IMG/VR virus record: IMGVR_UViG_3300027736_000133
Coordinates: 1-33,905 of that record
Strand: one strand, 5' to 3'
DNA: 33,905 nt
Origin: a virus
The notes under the pieces were generated by a model. It searched no databases, was not told the origin of the DNA, and saw only the letters and a program-made list of their open reading frames with translations. Position numbers and translations under genes: made by a program. Shown one piece after another: positions 12,698 through 21,692 of this stretch (position 1 is the stretch's first letter; each line of letters opens with the position of its first letter).

Positions 12698-14742
12698 AGC
12701 CGAATCATGGAAAGATTCGTGATGAGTGTTCCACCACCCACAAACGTAATGTTACTGCTGTTGGTCTGGTTGCACATTACCGTTCCGAGAATGGTTACGG
12801 TTTGAGCATTGGTTGCAGCTAAACACTGAGCGCCAGAAGGAGCAAACAACACGCAATCTTTTAGAATCAATCCTGCCGCTTTGACAAATACTGGATTGTT
12901 AGCTGTATTGGTAGTGGTTGCCGTATCGAGGTAGAGGTTTTCAGCAAATGTTCTTCCGCCTTCGTGCCAAATACCTTTTCCATTATAAACTTTTGCGCGT
13001 CCGCCGTGAATGATGTTTGTGCCGTTTTCAGTCAAGAAACCTCGCGCAGTTCCTGTTGTTCCATTGTCTATGTATTCTTGTGCGGTAATGTCCAGTATTC
13101 CTGTTGTAGCTGAGGCCATGTAAACAAAATTGCCATTTGTAGATGCTATCTTTTGAGATGTAATCCAAGCCTCAGGTGAGCCGCCGTTCGCAAGACTAAT
13201 CGCAGCAGCGCCTGTTTTTGTGGTAGATGTCTTCGAATTTTTTAAGAGATAAAACCTTTGCGTTCCAAAAATAGTTATTGCTTGCCCGCCAGCACTCTCT
13301 AATTGGTCAACGTCAAACCACATTCTGTAATTGGTAGAATTTCCAACTGTATAAATTGCAGGGTTTCCTGATGAATAAATGTAGTGGCCTGTGTGCCAGT
13401 AATTTTCTACGTAACCTTTCGTTATGCCTGCATAATTAGCATAAAATCCATAACCAAAGCCCATGATTGTGTCTACATTGACATGCATTTCTCCATGTTC
13501 CCAATAGATGCCCGCTCCAGAAGAAAAGTTGTACATAGGAGCGTCAAATTCATCTTGCCCTGCGTAAAGTGAATTAGCATTGGTAAAAAAAGGGTCGATT
13601 ATTTCACCCACTTTGAAAGAAGAATAGGAACAATCTTTAACAAAAATTGCTGCAGCGAAGTTTATATTACCCGCAATGCTGTGAACAATTCTTTTGGCTT
13701 CAAACCTCAATTCTGATGCTGGATTGGTAATCATTATTGGGCTGGTTGCGTTCACATTTACAAACGGATTTGTGGCTGTAACAGCGCCTGTGTTATCTGC
13801 CACAGTAGACCTAAAATCTAACAATTTGATTCCACTCACGGTATTGGTAATTGCCCCTTGTCCACGGTCGTCGAATGGCGCAAGAGCAATTCCAGCAGAT
13901 TGAGGTATCTGATTTGAATGTGTAATGGTTACCCCTTGAAAATCATAGTCCACTCCGTTCTTGAGCAGATTGGTTGCGCCTACATTTAGAGCCGTGGCCG
14001 TGATGACATCGCCAGAAGCGGATGCGGTTTTAGCAGCGGATAGGGATGAGTAGTTTGTTGCTACGCCAGATGGCTTGTTTAGCCAAACGGAAGATTTTAT
14101 CGCATAACTCCCCGCCGCGAGGCCGGATTGGGTGACGTTTGCCGTTCCGTGGACTGTCACCAGTGAGCCGTTGGTGACTGTGACGATGTTCGTGCCAGCG
14201 GCGATGGATGAGCCGCCTCCACCAACCTGCCACGCCCCGCTGCCGTCCGCGTTGGTTGCTGTGAGGACATAGCCAACGCTAGCCCCTGCTGGTATCTTAA
14301 ACGTGCCTTGGAAAACTGCGTTCGTGCTTGTGTCTCCTGATACGTTGTGGAATCTGGCGTCTGCTGCTGTTTTGGAATACGAGGTAAGGCCACCATCGCT
14401 GAGTGGAGCGGCAATGTAGTTCACCGCCTCGACAAATCCAGTAACTGTAGAATCAAAGCTGTTGGTGATTACTGTTTCCGTAAATGACCCATGAAGCTCG
14501 ACGCGGTAAGAGCGCCCCACGATTACGTTGCTGACGATAAGCGATCCCAAGCTGCTGTTCGTATAGGTTCGGCGATCTCCCGTGACGATGTTGGTCGAAT
14601 TTGTGCCGTAAGCTGCAATCGGAGTGATATAAACCTTCTTTATCGACTGCGGGCTGCTGGTGAAGTCCACAAAAGTCCAGCGAACGTCAGCCGCAAACGC
14701 GGCAATGGATAGAAACAAAAGAAGTGAGATGAGCTTTTTCAT
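12694..14742 (-). CDS. right-handed beta-helix fibre/tailspike-like protein with Sec signal
   Basis: A 682-residue protein. Residues 1-17 are a textbook signal peptide (MKKLISLLLFLSIAAFA, then ADV). A beta-rich region follows, then SYSKTAADARF (~121-131), a tail-fibre-like connector, and from ~220 on a beta-helix style run with NG, TN and GG turns ('IIHGGRAKVYNGKGIWHEGG'), ending in TITNLSMIRL-like strands. No catalytic triad is evident, so adhesion or depolymerisation is open. The middle (~13.1-13.7 kb) is AT-richer, suggesting mosaic exchange. ATGA overlaps on both sides place it in the tail operon. Confidence 0.7.
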   Translation of the reverse strand: MKKLISLLLFLSIAAFAADVRWTFVDFTSSPQSIKKVYITPIAAYGTNSTNIVTGDRRTYTNSSLGSLIVSNVIVGRSYRVELHGSFTETVITNSFDSTVTGFVEAVNYIAAPLSDGGLTSYSKTAADARFHNVSGDTSTNAVFQGTFKIPAGASVGYVLTATNADGSGAWQVGGGGSSIAAGTNIVTVTNGSLVTVHGTANVTQSGLAAGSYAIKSSVWLNKPSGVATNYSSLSAAKTASASGDVITATALNVGATNLLKNGVDYDFQGVTITHSNQIPQSAGIALAPFDDRGQGAITNTVSGIKLLDFRSTVADNTGAVTATNPFVNVNATSPIMITNPASELRFEAKRIVHSIAGNINFAAAIFVKDCSYSSFKVGEIIDPFFTNANSLYAGQDEFDAPMYNFSSGAGIYWEHGEMHVNVDTIMGFGYGFYANYAGITKGYVENYWHTGHYIYSSGNPAIYTVGNSTNYRMWFDVDQLESAGGQAITIFGTQRFYLLKNSKTSTTKTGAAAISLANGGSPEAWITSQKIASTNGNFVYMASATTGILDITAQEYIDNGTTGTARGFLTENGTNIIHGGRAKVYNGKGIWHEGGRTFAENLYLDTATTTNTANNPVFVKAAGLILKDCVLFAPSGAQCLAATNAQTVTILGTVMCNQTNSSNITFVGGGTLITNLSMIRL

Positions 14743-15101
14743 GCTTCAATGGCGACCTTCAATATGCGGACGGATGCAGTGTTTGCCTTTGCGTAGATGC
14801 TGGCGGTCTGTGGCTTCAGCAGTATGAAATCGCCGTAGGTTACTTTTTGCGGGAAGCTGGTCATTCCGGCTACTGCATCAACCTCTATATAGTTCGCCGA
14901 GTCGAGATTGACAATGAGAAGGAGTTGTGGAGCGCCCGATATTTCGTCAAAGGTCAAAAGCTCGGATGTCGTGCCGATGAGCTGGGTTGATTTTATCATG
15001 TCGTCGCCCGTCATGTCTGACGTTTTTGAAATGGAGTGCTGCACGGACGCTCCACTCTTGACGGCGTTGATTATTGCGCTGTAAGTGATTTCTCTAGCCA
15101 C
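14739..15101 (-). CDS. small virion structural protein, probable tail
   Basis: A 120-residue beta-rich protein with a GTG start (15099-15101). STQLIGTTSELLTFDEI and then LLLIVNLDSANYIEVDAVAG recall phage virion beta-sandwich families whose members wrap around 'NLD..NYIEV'. It lies between the Cys-rich tail protein (15-nt gap) and the fibre (ATGA overlap), so a fibre-attachment or decorating role is likely but unproven. Confidence 0.65.
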   Translation of the reverse strand: MAREITYSAIINAVKSGASVQHSISKTSDMTGDDMIKSTQLIGTTSELLTFDEISGAPQLLLIVNLDSANYIEVDAVAGMTSFPQKVTYGDFILLKPQTASIYAKANTASVRILKVAIEA

Positions 15102-15116
15102 ACTAGTGGCACGGTG

Positions 15117-17771
15117 TCAACTGCCAGACAGATTGATTCCGCTGGCAAGAACAATGGATTTTCCAGATGAACATCCGGGCGGCGGGTCGTTACAAACCAA
15201 CCACGCCGCTCTATAAGCGTGAGCCGTGGCGCGGCTGTAGGGTGTGTAGCAATCCGTGTATCCGCCGCCACCAAATGTCGCTGGCAGTGTGGATGTGACA
15301 ACCGAAGGCTCTACGAGCGGCGGGAATGGATAGGTGTTTGCGGTCGGCGTTCCGCATGGGTCGTTCGTCATTGTCCAACCGCCCCCTACGTAATCGCAAG
15401 GAACGTGAGGCTGCTGCCAATACGGATCGGCCACCGCTTGATAAAAAATTAAGCCCCAGTAAGAACCGTAACAAATGTCGCTCTCGACGTTGCCAAACGG
15501 ATACGACTTTCCGTGAGGGAATGACTCCCCGTTCGGAGTGCAATACAGCACCGAAGGATAGCTGCTCTTTGGCGCGAGCGTGTCATCTGTAAATGTGTAG
15601 TCCACGTTGCCGGCATTTCTTAAATCGCTCTGCGCGGTTGCGACGACATACTTATGCTCCGAACACGGCTGTTCCAAGTCCCACGTGGCTGACGTGATTC
15701 CTACGTTGTGAACCCACCCGGTCAGCGGCGTTGTAACCGTGCCGGAAAGCGTGAATGAGGTGGAGTTGATTACGGTTACCGTGCCGCCGGTTATGCCGCC
15801 GATTCCCGCCACAGTCACCGTGTCGCCGGTGCGTAAGTAATTCGCTGCCGTTGTGATGGTGACCAGCCCTGGCGATGTCTGGACTGCCGTGGCCGATAAA
15901 CGCCCACAGATGCCTCGAGCCGTAGGGAAACGAAGGTTGGCTATGCCGTCACACGGCACTGGAGACGTGATTGATTGGCTGACAAGGGTGTATGTGCTGC
16001 CGCTGCCGCCTGTCACTGTGTAGAGCGTGCTGCCCATGACCACCGTGCCGCTGAGCGCAACGGGAAGGTCTAGCACCACGGTAGTGCCGTCCCACGACGC
16101 CACGCACCCAACATTGGCCTCATCGAACAAATAACGGTCTCGACCGCATGGCCGGATTGAAGACTCGCGCGGCCATGCCTCAAGTGTTTCGCACCACTTC
16201 TGGGCGATTACAACGCTTCCGCCATCTTGCGGACCACCGCCCGAGGGTGAGAAGTAGCCCGTGATCTCAAAGTCTATCAGCCACGCGCCCGGACCAAACA
16301 TCTGCACTCCTTCTTCAAGAGTCGTCCATTGTGTTGCGGCGGCATCAAGCGGATTTGACGCGCCGATGGAATCGAGGCAGCTCGCGCAATAACCGCCGGT
16401 CGTGTCGCCGTAATGGTTCTTGTGGAAGAAATTGTAATACTTGCCGTATCCGCCGCCGGGCAATGGAGCGCCTCGAATGTCGCCGGAGTATTGAGGCGCG
16501 GTTGGTGGCATCTCGCAGGTAACTAAATCAAACGTGCCCGACCCCGGACCGGCGGCGGCAGCGTCTCTAGAAACAAGCGGCATCTGCCATGTGTCGCTGT
16601 CCGTGCGCCACGGGTAGAGTTTGTGGTCGGTCAAATCCCACTGGCTGAGGAGATATTTAACATCCGAAATTACGTTTGCGTATGGATTTTCACCAGAAAG
16701 CACAACGGTCTTTTCGTAGAAATACTCTGTCCTTTCTACTTGCCCTTGCGGATTGTCCAAGCAACCGCCGCTTTGCGTAACGACTTTGTCGCCAGAGTAG
16801 GATACGCTGATCCGAGTGTTGGACAATGACGCGACCAGCGGAGTCCCGGTGTAGGTAGTGACCTGCACGTTTGGCCCAGTGTCTCCGCAAGGGCAAGCGG
16901 TCGTTGAAGACGAACCGGAAGGCATCGCCCATTTGTTAGCGGCGTTAATATCTCCAGGAGTCCCTATAACCTCATCCGCTCCGCAACCCCAGGTTAGAAT
17001 ACCGCAAGCTGCTGTTAGCGGAGCATTTCTATAAAGAACGGCCGTTCCCGCATTGATATATTGGCAAAAGCCCGAACCCGACCCAGAACCCCAAAGCTCT
17101 TCGTTGCAAGAAGCAGTTGAGTAAGCGCTCCCGCCAGTTTGAGAGCTAAGAAACTCAACTGTTTTTACACCCGATATATTTCCGTAGACGTCAACATTCT
17201 CTACAAGCGTAATATTTAGCTGCGAGTATGAAACAACGTCTTCCCATGTAACAGTGCCCGCGCAATGCGTGCCGGAAACTTCAACTCTTTGAGTCACCCT
17301 ATACCACATTGTCTGAGTTGTGGTTCTCGTCAAATAGCGCACCTGCTGCTGGCCTGCTGAGTTGCAACATTCTTCCGCGCCAAATCCCGGAACTCCGCAC
17401 CAGACGGCCTTTGCTTGAACTCCTTTCCAGCCGTATCCGCACGGATTTCCTACCGTTACCTTTGCTCCGGTTTTGGAGTAGTAATTGTTCTCAACCCTAT
17501 CAACGGTTGCGCCAGCGCCAACAGAACCGCCCAAGATGCCGCTGACCTCCCAAGGCTCTGACAGAATTGAGTAATCAAATCCCATCGTCGCGCAGGCGGG
17601 TTGAGTTACCGGAGTTCCGCAGGCCGTAGGGTATCCGCAGTCTGACGATTCACGAGCGTAAGGCGCAATTGTGGATGCGCCGTCGTAGCTCAAGACTTCG
17701 GTTACGTTATCAAACTCGTCAACCTCAACCTCTTTCTCTTTGCAGGCGCAACAACAGCCGCCAATGATCAT
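15117..17771 (-). CDS. large cysteine-rich tail protein
   Basis: An 884-residue protein with 35 Cys by my count, beginning MIIGGCCCACKEKE and rich in Gly/Ser/Thr and aromatic residues. A stretch at ~620-680 (TAANYLRTGDTVTVAGIGGI, then VTVINSTSFTLSG) looks like a phage Ig-like/'TGDTVTV' beta module, and a shorter repeat of that motif (ALSGTVVMGSTLYTVTGGSG) sits before it. No enzymatic motif was found. Gene order (after tape measure and distal tail genes, before the fibre) makes it a tail-tip or host-recognition protein. ATGA overlap with a Cys-rich 101-residue gene suggests joint function. Confidence 0.6.
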   Translation of the reverse strand: MIIGGCCCACKEKEVEVDEFDNVTEVLSYDGASTIAPYARESSDCGYPTACGTPVTQPACATMGFDYSILSEPWEVSGILGGSVGAGATVDRVENNYYSKTGAKVTVGNPCGYGWKGVQAKAVWCGVPGFGAEECCNSAGQQQVRYLTRTTTQTMWYRVTQRVEVSGTHCAGTVTWEDVVSYSQLNITLVENVDVYGNISGVKTVEFLSSQTGGSAYSTASCNEELWGSGSGSGFCQYINAGTAVLYRNAPLTAACGILTWGCGADEVIGTPGDINAANKWAMPSGSSSTTACPCGDTGPNVQVTTYTGTPLVASLSNTRISVSYSGDKVVTQSGGCLDNPQGQVERTEYFYEKTVVLSGENPYANVISDVKYLLSQWDLTDHKLYPWRTDSDTWQMPLVSRDAAAAGPGSGTFDLVTCEMPPTAPQYSGDIRGAPLPGGGYGKYYNFFHKNHYGDTTGGYCASCLDSIGASNPLDAAATQWTTLEEGVQMFGPGAWLIDFEITGYFSPSGGGPQDGGSVVIAQKWCETLEAWPRESSIRPCGRDRYLFDEANVGCVASWDGTTVVLDLPVALSGTVVMGSTLYTVTGGSGSTYTLVSQSITSPVPCDGIANLRFPTARGICGRLSATAVQTSPGLVTITTAANYLRTGDTVTVAGIGGITGGTVTVINSTSFTLSGTVTTPLTGWVHNVGITSATWDLEQPCSEHKYVVATAQSDLRNAGNVDYTFTDDTLAPKSSYPSVLYCTPNGESFPHGKSYPFGNVESDICYGSYWGLIFYQAVADPYWQQPHVPCDYVGGGWTMTNDPCGTPTANTYPFPPLVEPSVVTSTLPATFGGGGYTDCYTPYSRATAHAYRAAWLVCNDPPPGCSSGKSIVLASGINLSGS

Positions 17772-18073
17772 AACTCAGCCCCCCACTTGTTGATCGGGCA
17801 GGCTTCGGGAGCTAGCTTTAGCTTGGAAAGTGCCTTGGCGTCGAGCCAGCAACCGCACTTGCGGCATCGGTGAGTCTCGTTTTGGTTAGGCGGATGCGGA
17901 ACGCATTCGGGACACGAAAGGCAGATTGCGCGGCGAGCGGACACGGTTTCATCCTTCGCAAACACGGGCTTCTCGTTTATGAACGAGGCAGTGACGCGAC
18001 CAATGGCAGCCATCGCATTCACGCCCTGCTTAGCGAGTGACGGCATTTCCTTAGATTGCCCGCAGCATCCCAT
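17768..18073 (-). CDS. cysteine-rich zinc-ribbon-like protein
   Basis: A 101-residue protein with nine Cys: MGCCG at the start, CLSCPEC (~52-58), then HRCRKCGCWLDAK (~68-80) and EACPINKW near the end. The 'CRKCGC.LDAK...APEACPINKW' layout is one I recognise from small phage zinc-ribbon proteins in tail regions. It probably binds one or two zinc ions. It overlaps the Cys-rich tail gene by 4 bp and may assist its folding or be part of the tip. Confidence 0.7.
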   Translation of the reverse strand: MGCCGQSKEMPSLAKQGVNAMAAIGRVTASFINEKPVFAKDETVSARRAICLSCPECVPHPPNQNETHRCRKCGCWLDAKALSKLKLAPEACPINKWGAEL

Positions 18074-18076
18074 ACA

Positions 18077-18517
18077 TCAGATTCCGGTCTTTTGGCCTAC
18101 TTTGATAGAGTGATTGGTTAGCCGCGCTTGATTCATGTTTGATATGCTGATGAGCTTTAGCCATGGATAGGTCACGGCAAAGTTCGTCAGTCCCCAGACC
18201 TCGGTGTTGGTGGCCGTGGCCGTCGATTTCAAAGTGAACTGAAATTGATTGGTGTATCGGCTGCCGTCCATGCTTGATTGCCACGTCGTGATGATGTCGT
18301 TGGTGGCCCAGTGCGGGTAGTCGTTTGTCGCAATCTTAAAAGCGAGCTGGATCTGAACCGCGCTCCCGGCGGCCACAGCGAACGCCGTGTTGTAGGTTGT
18401 GTAAGTATTCGTGGCGATGTAGTCGTTCGTGGCTATGCTCGAAGAATACAAAGTATATCGGTATTGCGCCGAGGCGCTGAAAGCGCAGAGTATGATGATG
18501 GATATGAGTGTTTTCAT
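18077..18517 (-). CDS. secreted Thr/Asn-rich protein with signal peptide
   Basis: A 146-residue protein beginning with a Sec signal (KTLISIIILCAFSASA, cut before QYRY), then a Thr/Asn/Tyr-rich beta-like mature part (SIATNDYIATNTYTTYNTAF and on). The signal closely resembles that of the fibre gene (MKKLISLL...). Neighbours on both sides are tail genes with 1-3 nt gaps. Exported proteins in a tail operon are unexpected; adhesion or host-surface modification is possible. Confidence 0.65.
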   Translation of the reverse strand: MKTLISIIILCAFSASAQYRYTLYSSSIATNDYIATNTYTTYNTAFAVAAGSAVQIQLAFKIATNDYPHWATNDIITTWQSSMDGSRYTNQFQFTLKSTATATNTEVWGLTNFAVTYPWLKLISISNMNQARLTNHSIKVGQKTGI

Positions 18518-18518
18518 G

Positions 18519-19001
18519 TTAGCAAAAGGACGTGATTTGCATCCAATAATTTAAGGCCGAGTCAATGCTCGTCTCGCTGGGTAATGGCAGTCGCGGGATG
18601 TGATACCAGAACACTCCAGAGCCTTGGTCTTCCGGTGATGCGGACTGCAATGCTACCCAGACGCCCGGAAGCGCTACAAGTATTGAGCCTGAGCTTTCAT
18701 AGGAAGCCGCGCCTGCTGTGACGATGGTGTCTAGTGGAAGAATGACAACGACCTCGCCTTCTGAATAGCTTATGTCTTTGTCGTATTTCTTTGGAGTCGC
18801 CCAGCGCCACCCGTTAGATGTCCCGCCATATCCGGACGGGCCTGAATCATCTACCTCATGAAATGTGCCGTGGGTGGTGTGACCAGATCTAGCGCCGGGA
18901 GAGGATACAGGCTGATGCGAGCGCGCGTTCTCAACGGATCGGTTGAACGCATCGCCGGATCGTGTTCCGCTGGTTGTCCTGGCTGGAGGGATTTCTGGCA
19001 T
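18519..19001 (-). CDS. tail protein of unknown function
   Basis: A 160-residue protein. The start at 19001 shares its A with the previous TGA (TGATG), which is more credible than an upstream in-frame ATG at 19130 that reads through the previous gene. The N-terminus is polar, Ser/Arg-rich (PPARTTSGTRSGDAFNRSV); the second half is beta-rich (SYSEGEVVVILPLDTIV). It is likely a distal tail component. Confidence 0.6.
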   Translation of the reverse strand: MPEIPPARTTSGTRSGDAFNRSVENARSHQPVSSPGARSGHTTHGTFHEVDDSGPSGYGGTSNGWRWATPKKYDKDISYSEGEVVVILPLDTIVTAGAASYESSGSILVALPGVWVALQSASPEDQGSGVFWYHIPRLPLPSETSIDSALNYWMQITSFC

Positions 19002-19891
19002 CAGAGTAATACGGCACTGCCGTAGGCTTCGTAAAGCAGGTCGGACGCGGTCGCAACTTCGGTGTAGCTGTAAGAAATTTCCGTGCGCGATCCGTAAGAG
19101 GCTGTCACACGCGGCTTGTCTTTGTGCCATTGAACGCTTACAGGAAGGTCAAACCATCCGTTTTGAGGAATGCCTTCCCACGAAACCACCTCGGCGCTTG
19201 TCCATATTTTTCCCGCGCCAGTGTTGTTTGCTCGGATTGAATTTGAGTTTCCAGCTGTGACACGTCTCCGGAACACGTGGCTGTATTCAAGAAAGCCAGA
19301 CAAGCCGCGAATGACCAGCAGAAGCATTTTGTAGGCGGCCGCCTTGTCGCCCGAGGTAAGTCCAGAGACTAACGCAATGCGATAAAGCCACTCCGCATCA
19401 AGCGCCAGTTCTTTCGTTGCATAATATGTTCCCATCCATTTTGCTTTCATGTCTGCTCCGACCTGGACGAGTGTCGGAAGTCCGCTTCTGTATTTCTGAG
19501 CAATATCACGAATGATCGTTATGCACGCATCCGCACGCGCAGACGACCTTGTGACAGCGACGTAGTCTGAGAACTTGCTTCTGAAAATGGGCGAGTTTTC
19601 CCAGCGCTGATTGATGACGTTGACCTCCAGCTCCATCGTGTCTACGTAGCCCTGATTGTTGCCGTCCTTGTCGTAAGGATACGATGCGCGGAGAGACCAG
19701 TTGCCGTCACCCTTGGCAGAGAGCTTGGTGACGGTTGCTCCGTTCCCCTGGACAATGTAAATGTAATTCCTGCATTCCGCTTCAGAACCTTCCCATACCT
19801 CTACCAAGTTGCTGCCCTTTGCCGCCTTGTCCGTTTCGATTTCGGTAGATGCTAGCCACGGCCCTTGGCCTGTCGTTAATCTGTCACTCAT
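19001..19891 (-). CDS. distal tail protein of unknown function
   Basis: A 296-residue protein directly after the tape measure (ATGA overlap). It is beta-rich in the first 100 residues (LVEVWEGSEAECRNYIYIVQ) and near the end (PVSVQWHKDKPRVTASYGSR), with a helical middle. Position suggests a distal tail or baseplate-hub-like component. No family recognised. Confidence 0.6.
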   Translation of the reverse strand: MSDRLTTGQGPWLASTEIETDKAAKGSNLVEVWEGSEAECRNYIYIVQGNGATVTKLSAKGDGNWSLRASYPYDKDGNNQGYVDTMELEVNVINQRWENSPIFRSKFSDYVAVTRSSARADACITIIRDIAQKYRSGLPTLVQVGADMKAKWMGTYYATKELALDAEWLYRIALVSGLTSGDKAAAYKMLLLVIRGLSGFLEYSHVFRRRVTAGNSNSIRANNTGAGKIWTSAEVVSWEGIPQNGWFDLPVSVQWHKDKPRVTASYGSRTEISYSYTEVATASDLLYEAYGSAVLL

Positions 19892-21084
19892 TTGAAATCT
19901 CCTTCGCCAAGTCTGGCGGTGTTATCGCGGATGCCGGTTAGTAGGTCAATCTGCTGCTGAGCGGTATCGTTTGCTCCCGAATACGCCAGAGACGAGCCAG
20001 TGAACAGACCGACCTGTCCCATGGCGTCCAGGTCAAAAGGCATGGATTGTCGGTCTTGTTTAAGTCGTTCTTTTGGCTCTTTGGTGTCGTGGATTGATCC
20101 GTCTTTCCACTTGTAATTTTTTGTGAGCTTGCCGCCGCCAGCGACCGCGTCAAACTTTGGTTTTGCATCGTTAAGGCTGACCGTTGGGTCTACTTCTTCT
20201 CCGATGGTCTGAGATGCTCCGCCGCCAATAGACGTTCCTTTTCTTGCACCCTTGTTCATCCCCAGCATCCGGACTACGTCCGCTGTGAACATGGTTGTTA
20301 TGTCGTCAAACATGATTCCCACCTTATTAAAAAAGGATTTAGATTTTTTTCGAGCCGCGGCCATGTCTTCAATGTCTTGACCTTCAAAAAAGTTTCCGCT
20401 TTTTGCCGAATCCATCTTTGAAAATGTTTCAGACATCTCAAATCCGCCACGACCAAACAGCCCCTTACTAAGCCTGGCGCGCTTGGCGGGGTCGGTGATT
20501 CCGCCGAACTGCTTTTTGACCTGCATCAGTGTATCGTCGACGGTTTGTCCGGAGGGATTTATTCCGAGTTCCCCAAACAGCTTTTGAGCTTCTGCGTCGC
20601 CCTGGTTGAATGCGCCGGCTTTGGCGTTGAATCGGTTGAGCGCATTGAATGCCGAATCTTTATCTACTCCCGCCAGCTCCGCAGCGCGTCCGAATGTCTT
20701 GAGCATTCCAGCGCTCGCGCCCGTAATGCGAGACTGGCGAGATAGCGCCGATGCCTCAACCATCTTATTTCCAGCGGCGGCCGCCAGTCCAGCCAGCGCT
20801 CCAAGCCCGGCAGATAATGCGCCAATAGGACCAAGCATTCCCGAAAATTTACCCATCAGCTCTCCGGCAACTGGCGATATCTTGCCGATGGTCTCTGCAA
20901 GTTTGTCCATTCCACCCGTTGCTGCCCCGGCTTGAACTACGCTTCCGTATTGTTTTACCGCAGCCGACTGAGCCCCCCACGCCTGAGGCATGGAAGTGTT
21001 CATGGTTTTGAATTGTTGAGTGATCCTGTTGATGGTGTCGCTCAATCCCTGCTGGTCTGCTCCGATTTTGACGATGAGTTCCAT
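19888..21084 (-). CDS. short tape-measure protein
   Basis: A 398-residue protein that fits the tape-measure slot between the probable chaperone and distal tail genes. It has an N-terminal helical region (DTINRITQQFKTMNTSMPQA), a hydrophobic Gly/Ala-rich core (GKFSGMLGPIGALSAGLGAL and AGLAAAAG; ~80-110), then a helical, Lys-rich part and a disordered Gly/Lys-rich C-terminus. At the usual ~0.15 nm per residue this predicts a tail of roughly 60 nm, short for a siphovirus. Confidence 0.75.
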   Translation of the reverse strand: MELIVKIGADQQGLSDTINRITQQFKTMNTSMPQAWGAQSAAVKQYGSVVQAGAATGGMDKLAETIGKISPVAGELMGKFSGMLGPIGALSAGLGALAGLAAAAGNKMVEASALSRQSRITGASAGMLKTFGRAAELAGVDKDSAFNALNRFNAKAGAFNQGDAEAQKLFGELGINPSGQTVDDTLMQVKKQFGGITDPAKRARLSKGLFGRGGFEMSETFSKMDSAKSGNFFEGQDIEDMAAARKKSKSFFNKVGIMFDDITTMFTADVVRMLGMNKGARKGTSIGGGASQTIGEEVDPTVSLNDAKPKFDAVAGGGKLTKNYKWKDGSIHDTKEPKERLKQDRQSMPFDLDAMGQVGLFTGSSLAYSGANDTAQQQIDLLTGIRDNTARLGEGDFK

Positions 21085-21086
21085 TA

Positions 21087-21689
21087 TTAGCTCCGTGCGT
21101 ATTTCTCTGCGTCAGATTCTGTCCAGAATGTCTTCCGCCATTTTGATACGTCTGTGATGCTCTCGGCCTTGGCGATCTCTCCGAGCGTATGATAGTGATA
21201 CCAAGCTGCGGGAAGATACTTCTCAATCGCTTCACGCTCTGAGAATCCGCCCGCCATCAATCTGGCCAACATCAAACACTCCCAAGGAGCGCTGAATTCA
21301 ATTCCGCTGCTCGACATGTGGCGCATGACCGGCGCGCGGCGATAGCCGTCCACGAGATACTTGGAGAACTTTTCAGATTCGGTTTCGTTTGAAAAGCGCG
21401 TGCGCTGATACCAACGAGGCTTTAGCGCTTTCATCCATCGGGCAAACTCGGATTGCCATTCTCCTCTTAGAATGGCTTCCTCGGTCTGTGAATACGGACT
21501 TGAACAAACAAAAACAGCAAGCGCTAGTGCGTCTGCTGTCGCCACTACGTCGCCGTCTGAATCGCCACAAAAAGGAGATCCTATGCGGTTTAGAAGGATG
21601 TGGTGGCCGACGCTAAACGGGCGCAACATCGTTCCCAAGACATTGTGCGCCTCGGGAACTAGGTCTCGTGGTGTTGCGGTTCGGCTCAT
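21087..21689 (-). CDS. probable tail assembly chaperone by position
   Basis: A 200-residue helical protein between tail tube and tape measure, the place of gpG/gpT-type chaperones. The segment LRPFSVGHHILLNRIGSPF (residues ~21-40) and the C-terminal KAESITDVSKWRK are seen; no assigned domain is recognised. I looked for a programmed frameshift product: the other-frame ORF across its end is low-complexity and I see no convincing slippery heptamer. Calling it a chaperone is inference. Confidence 0.5.
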   Translation of the reverse strand: MSRTATPRDLVPEAHNVLGTMLRPFSVGHHILLNRIGSPFCGDSDGDVVATADALALAVFVCSSPYSQTEEAILRGEWQSEFARWMKALKPRWYQRTRFSNETESEKFSKYLVDGYRRAPVMRHMSSSGIEFSAPWECLMLARLMAGGFSEREAIEKYLPAAWYHYHTLGEIAKAESITDVSKWRKTFWTESDAEKYARS

Positions 21690-21692
21690 TCA

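Noticed and set aside
18519-19130. Longer upstream start for the 160-residue tail gene
   Set aside because: The extra 43 codons translate the previous gene out of frame; TGATG coupling at 18999-19003 favours the shorter form.
20849-21235. Programmed frameshift product (gpG-T type) across the chaperone gene end
   Set aside because: No convincing slippery heptamer and the alternate frame is low-complexity His/Asn/Arg.
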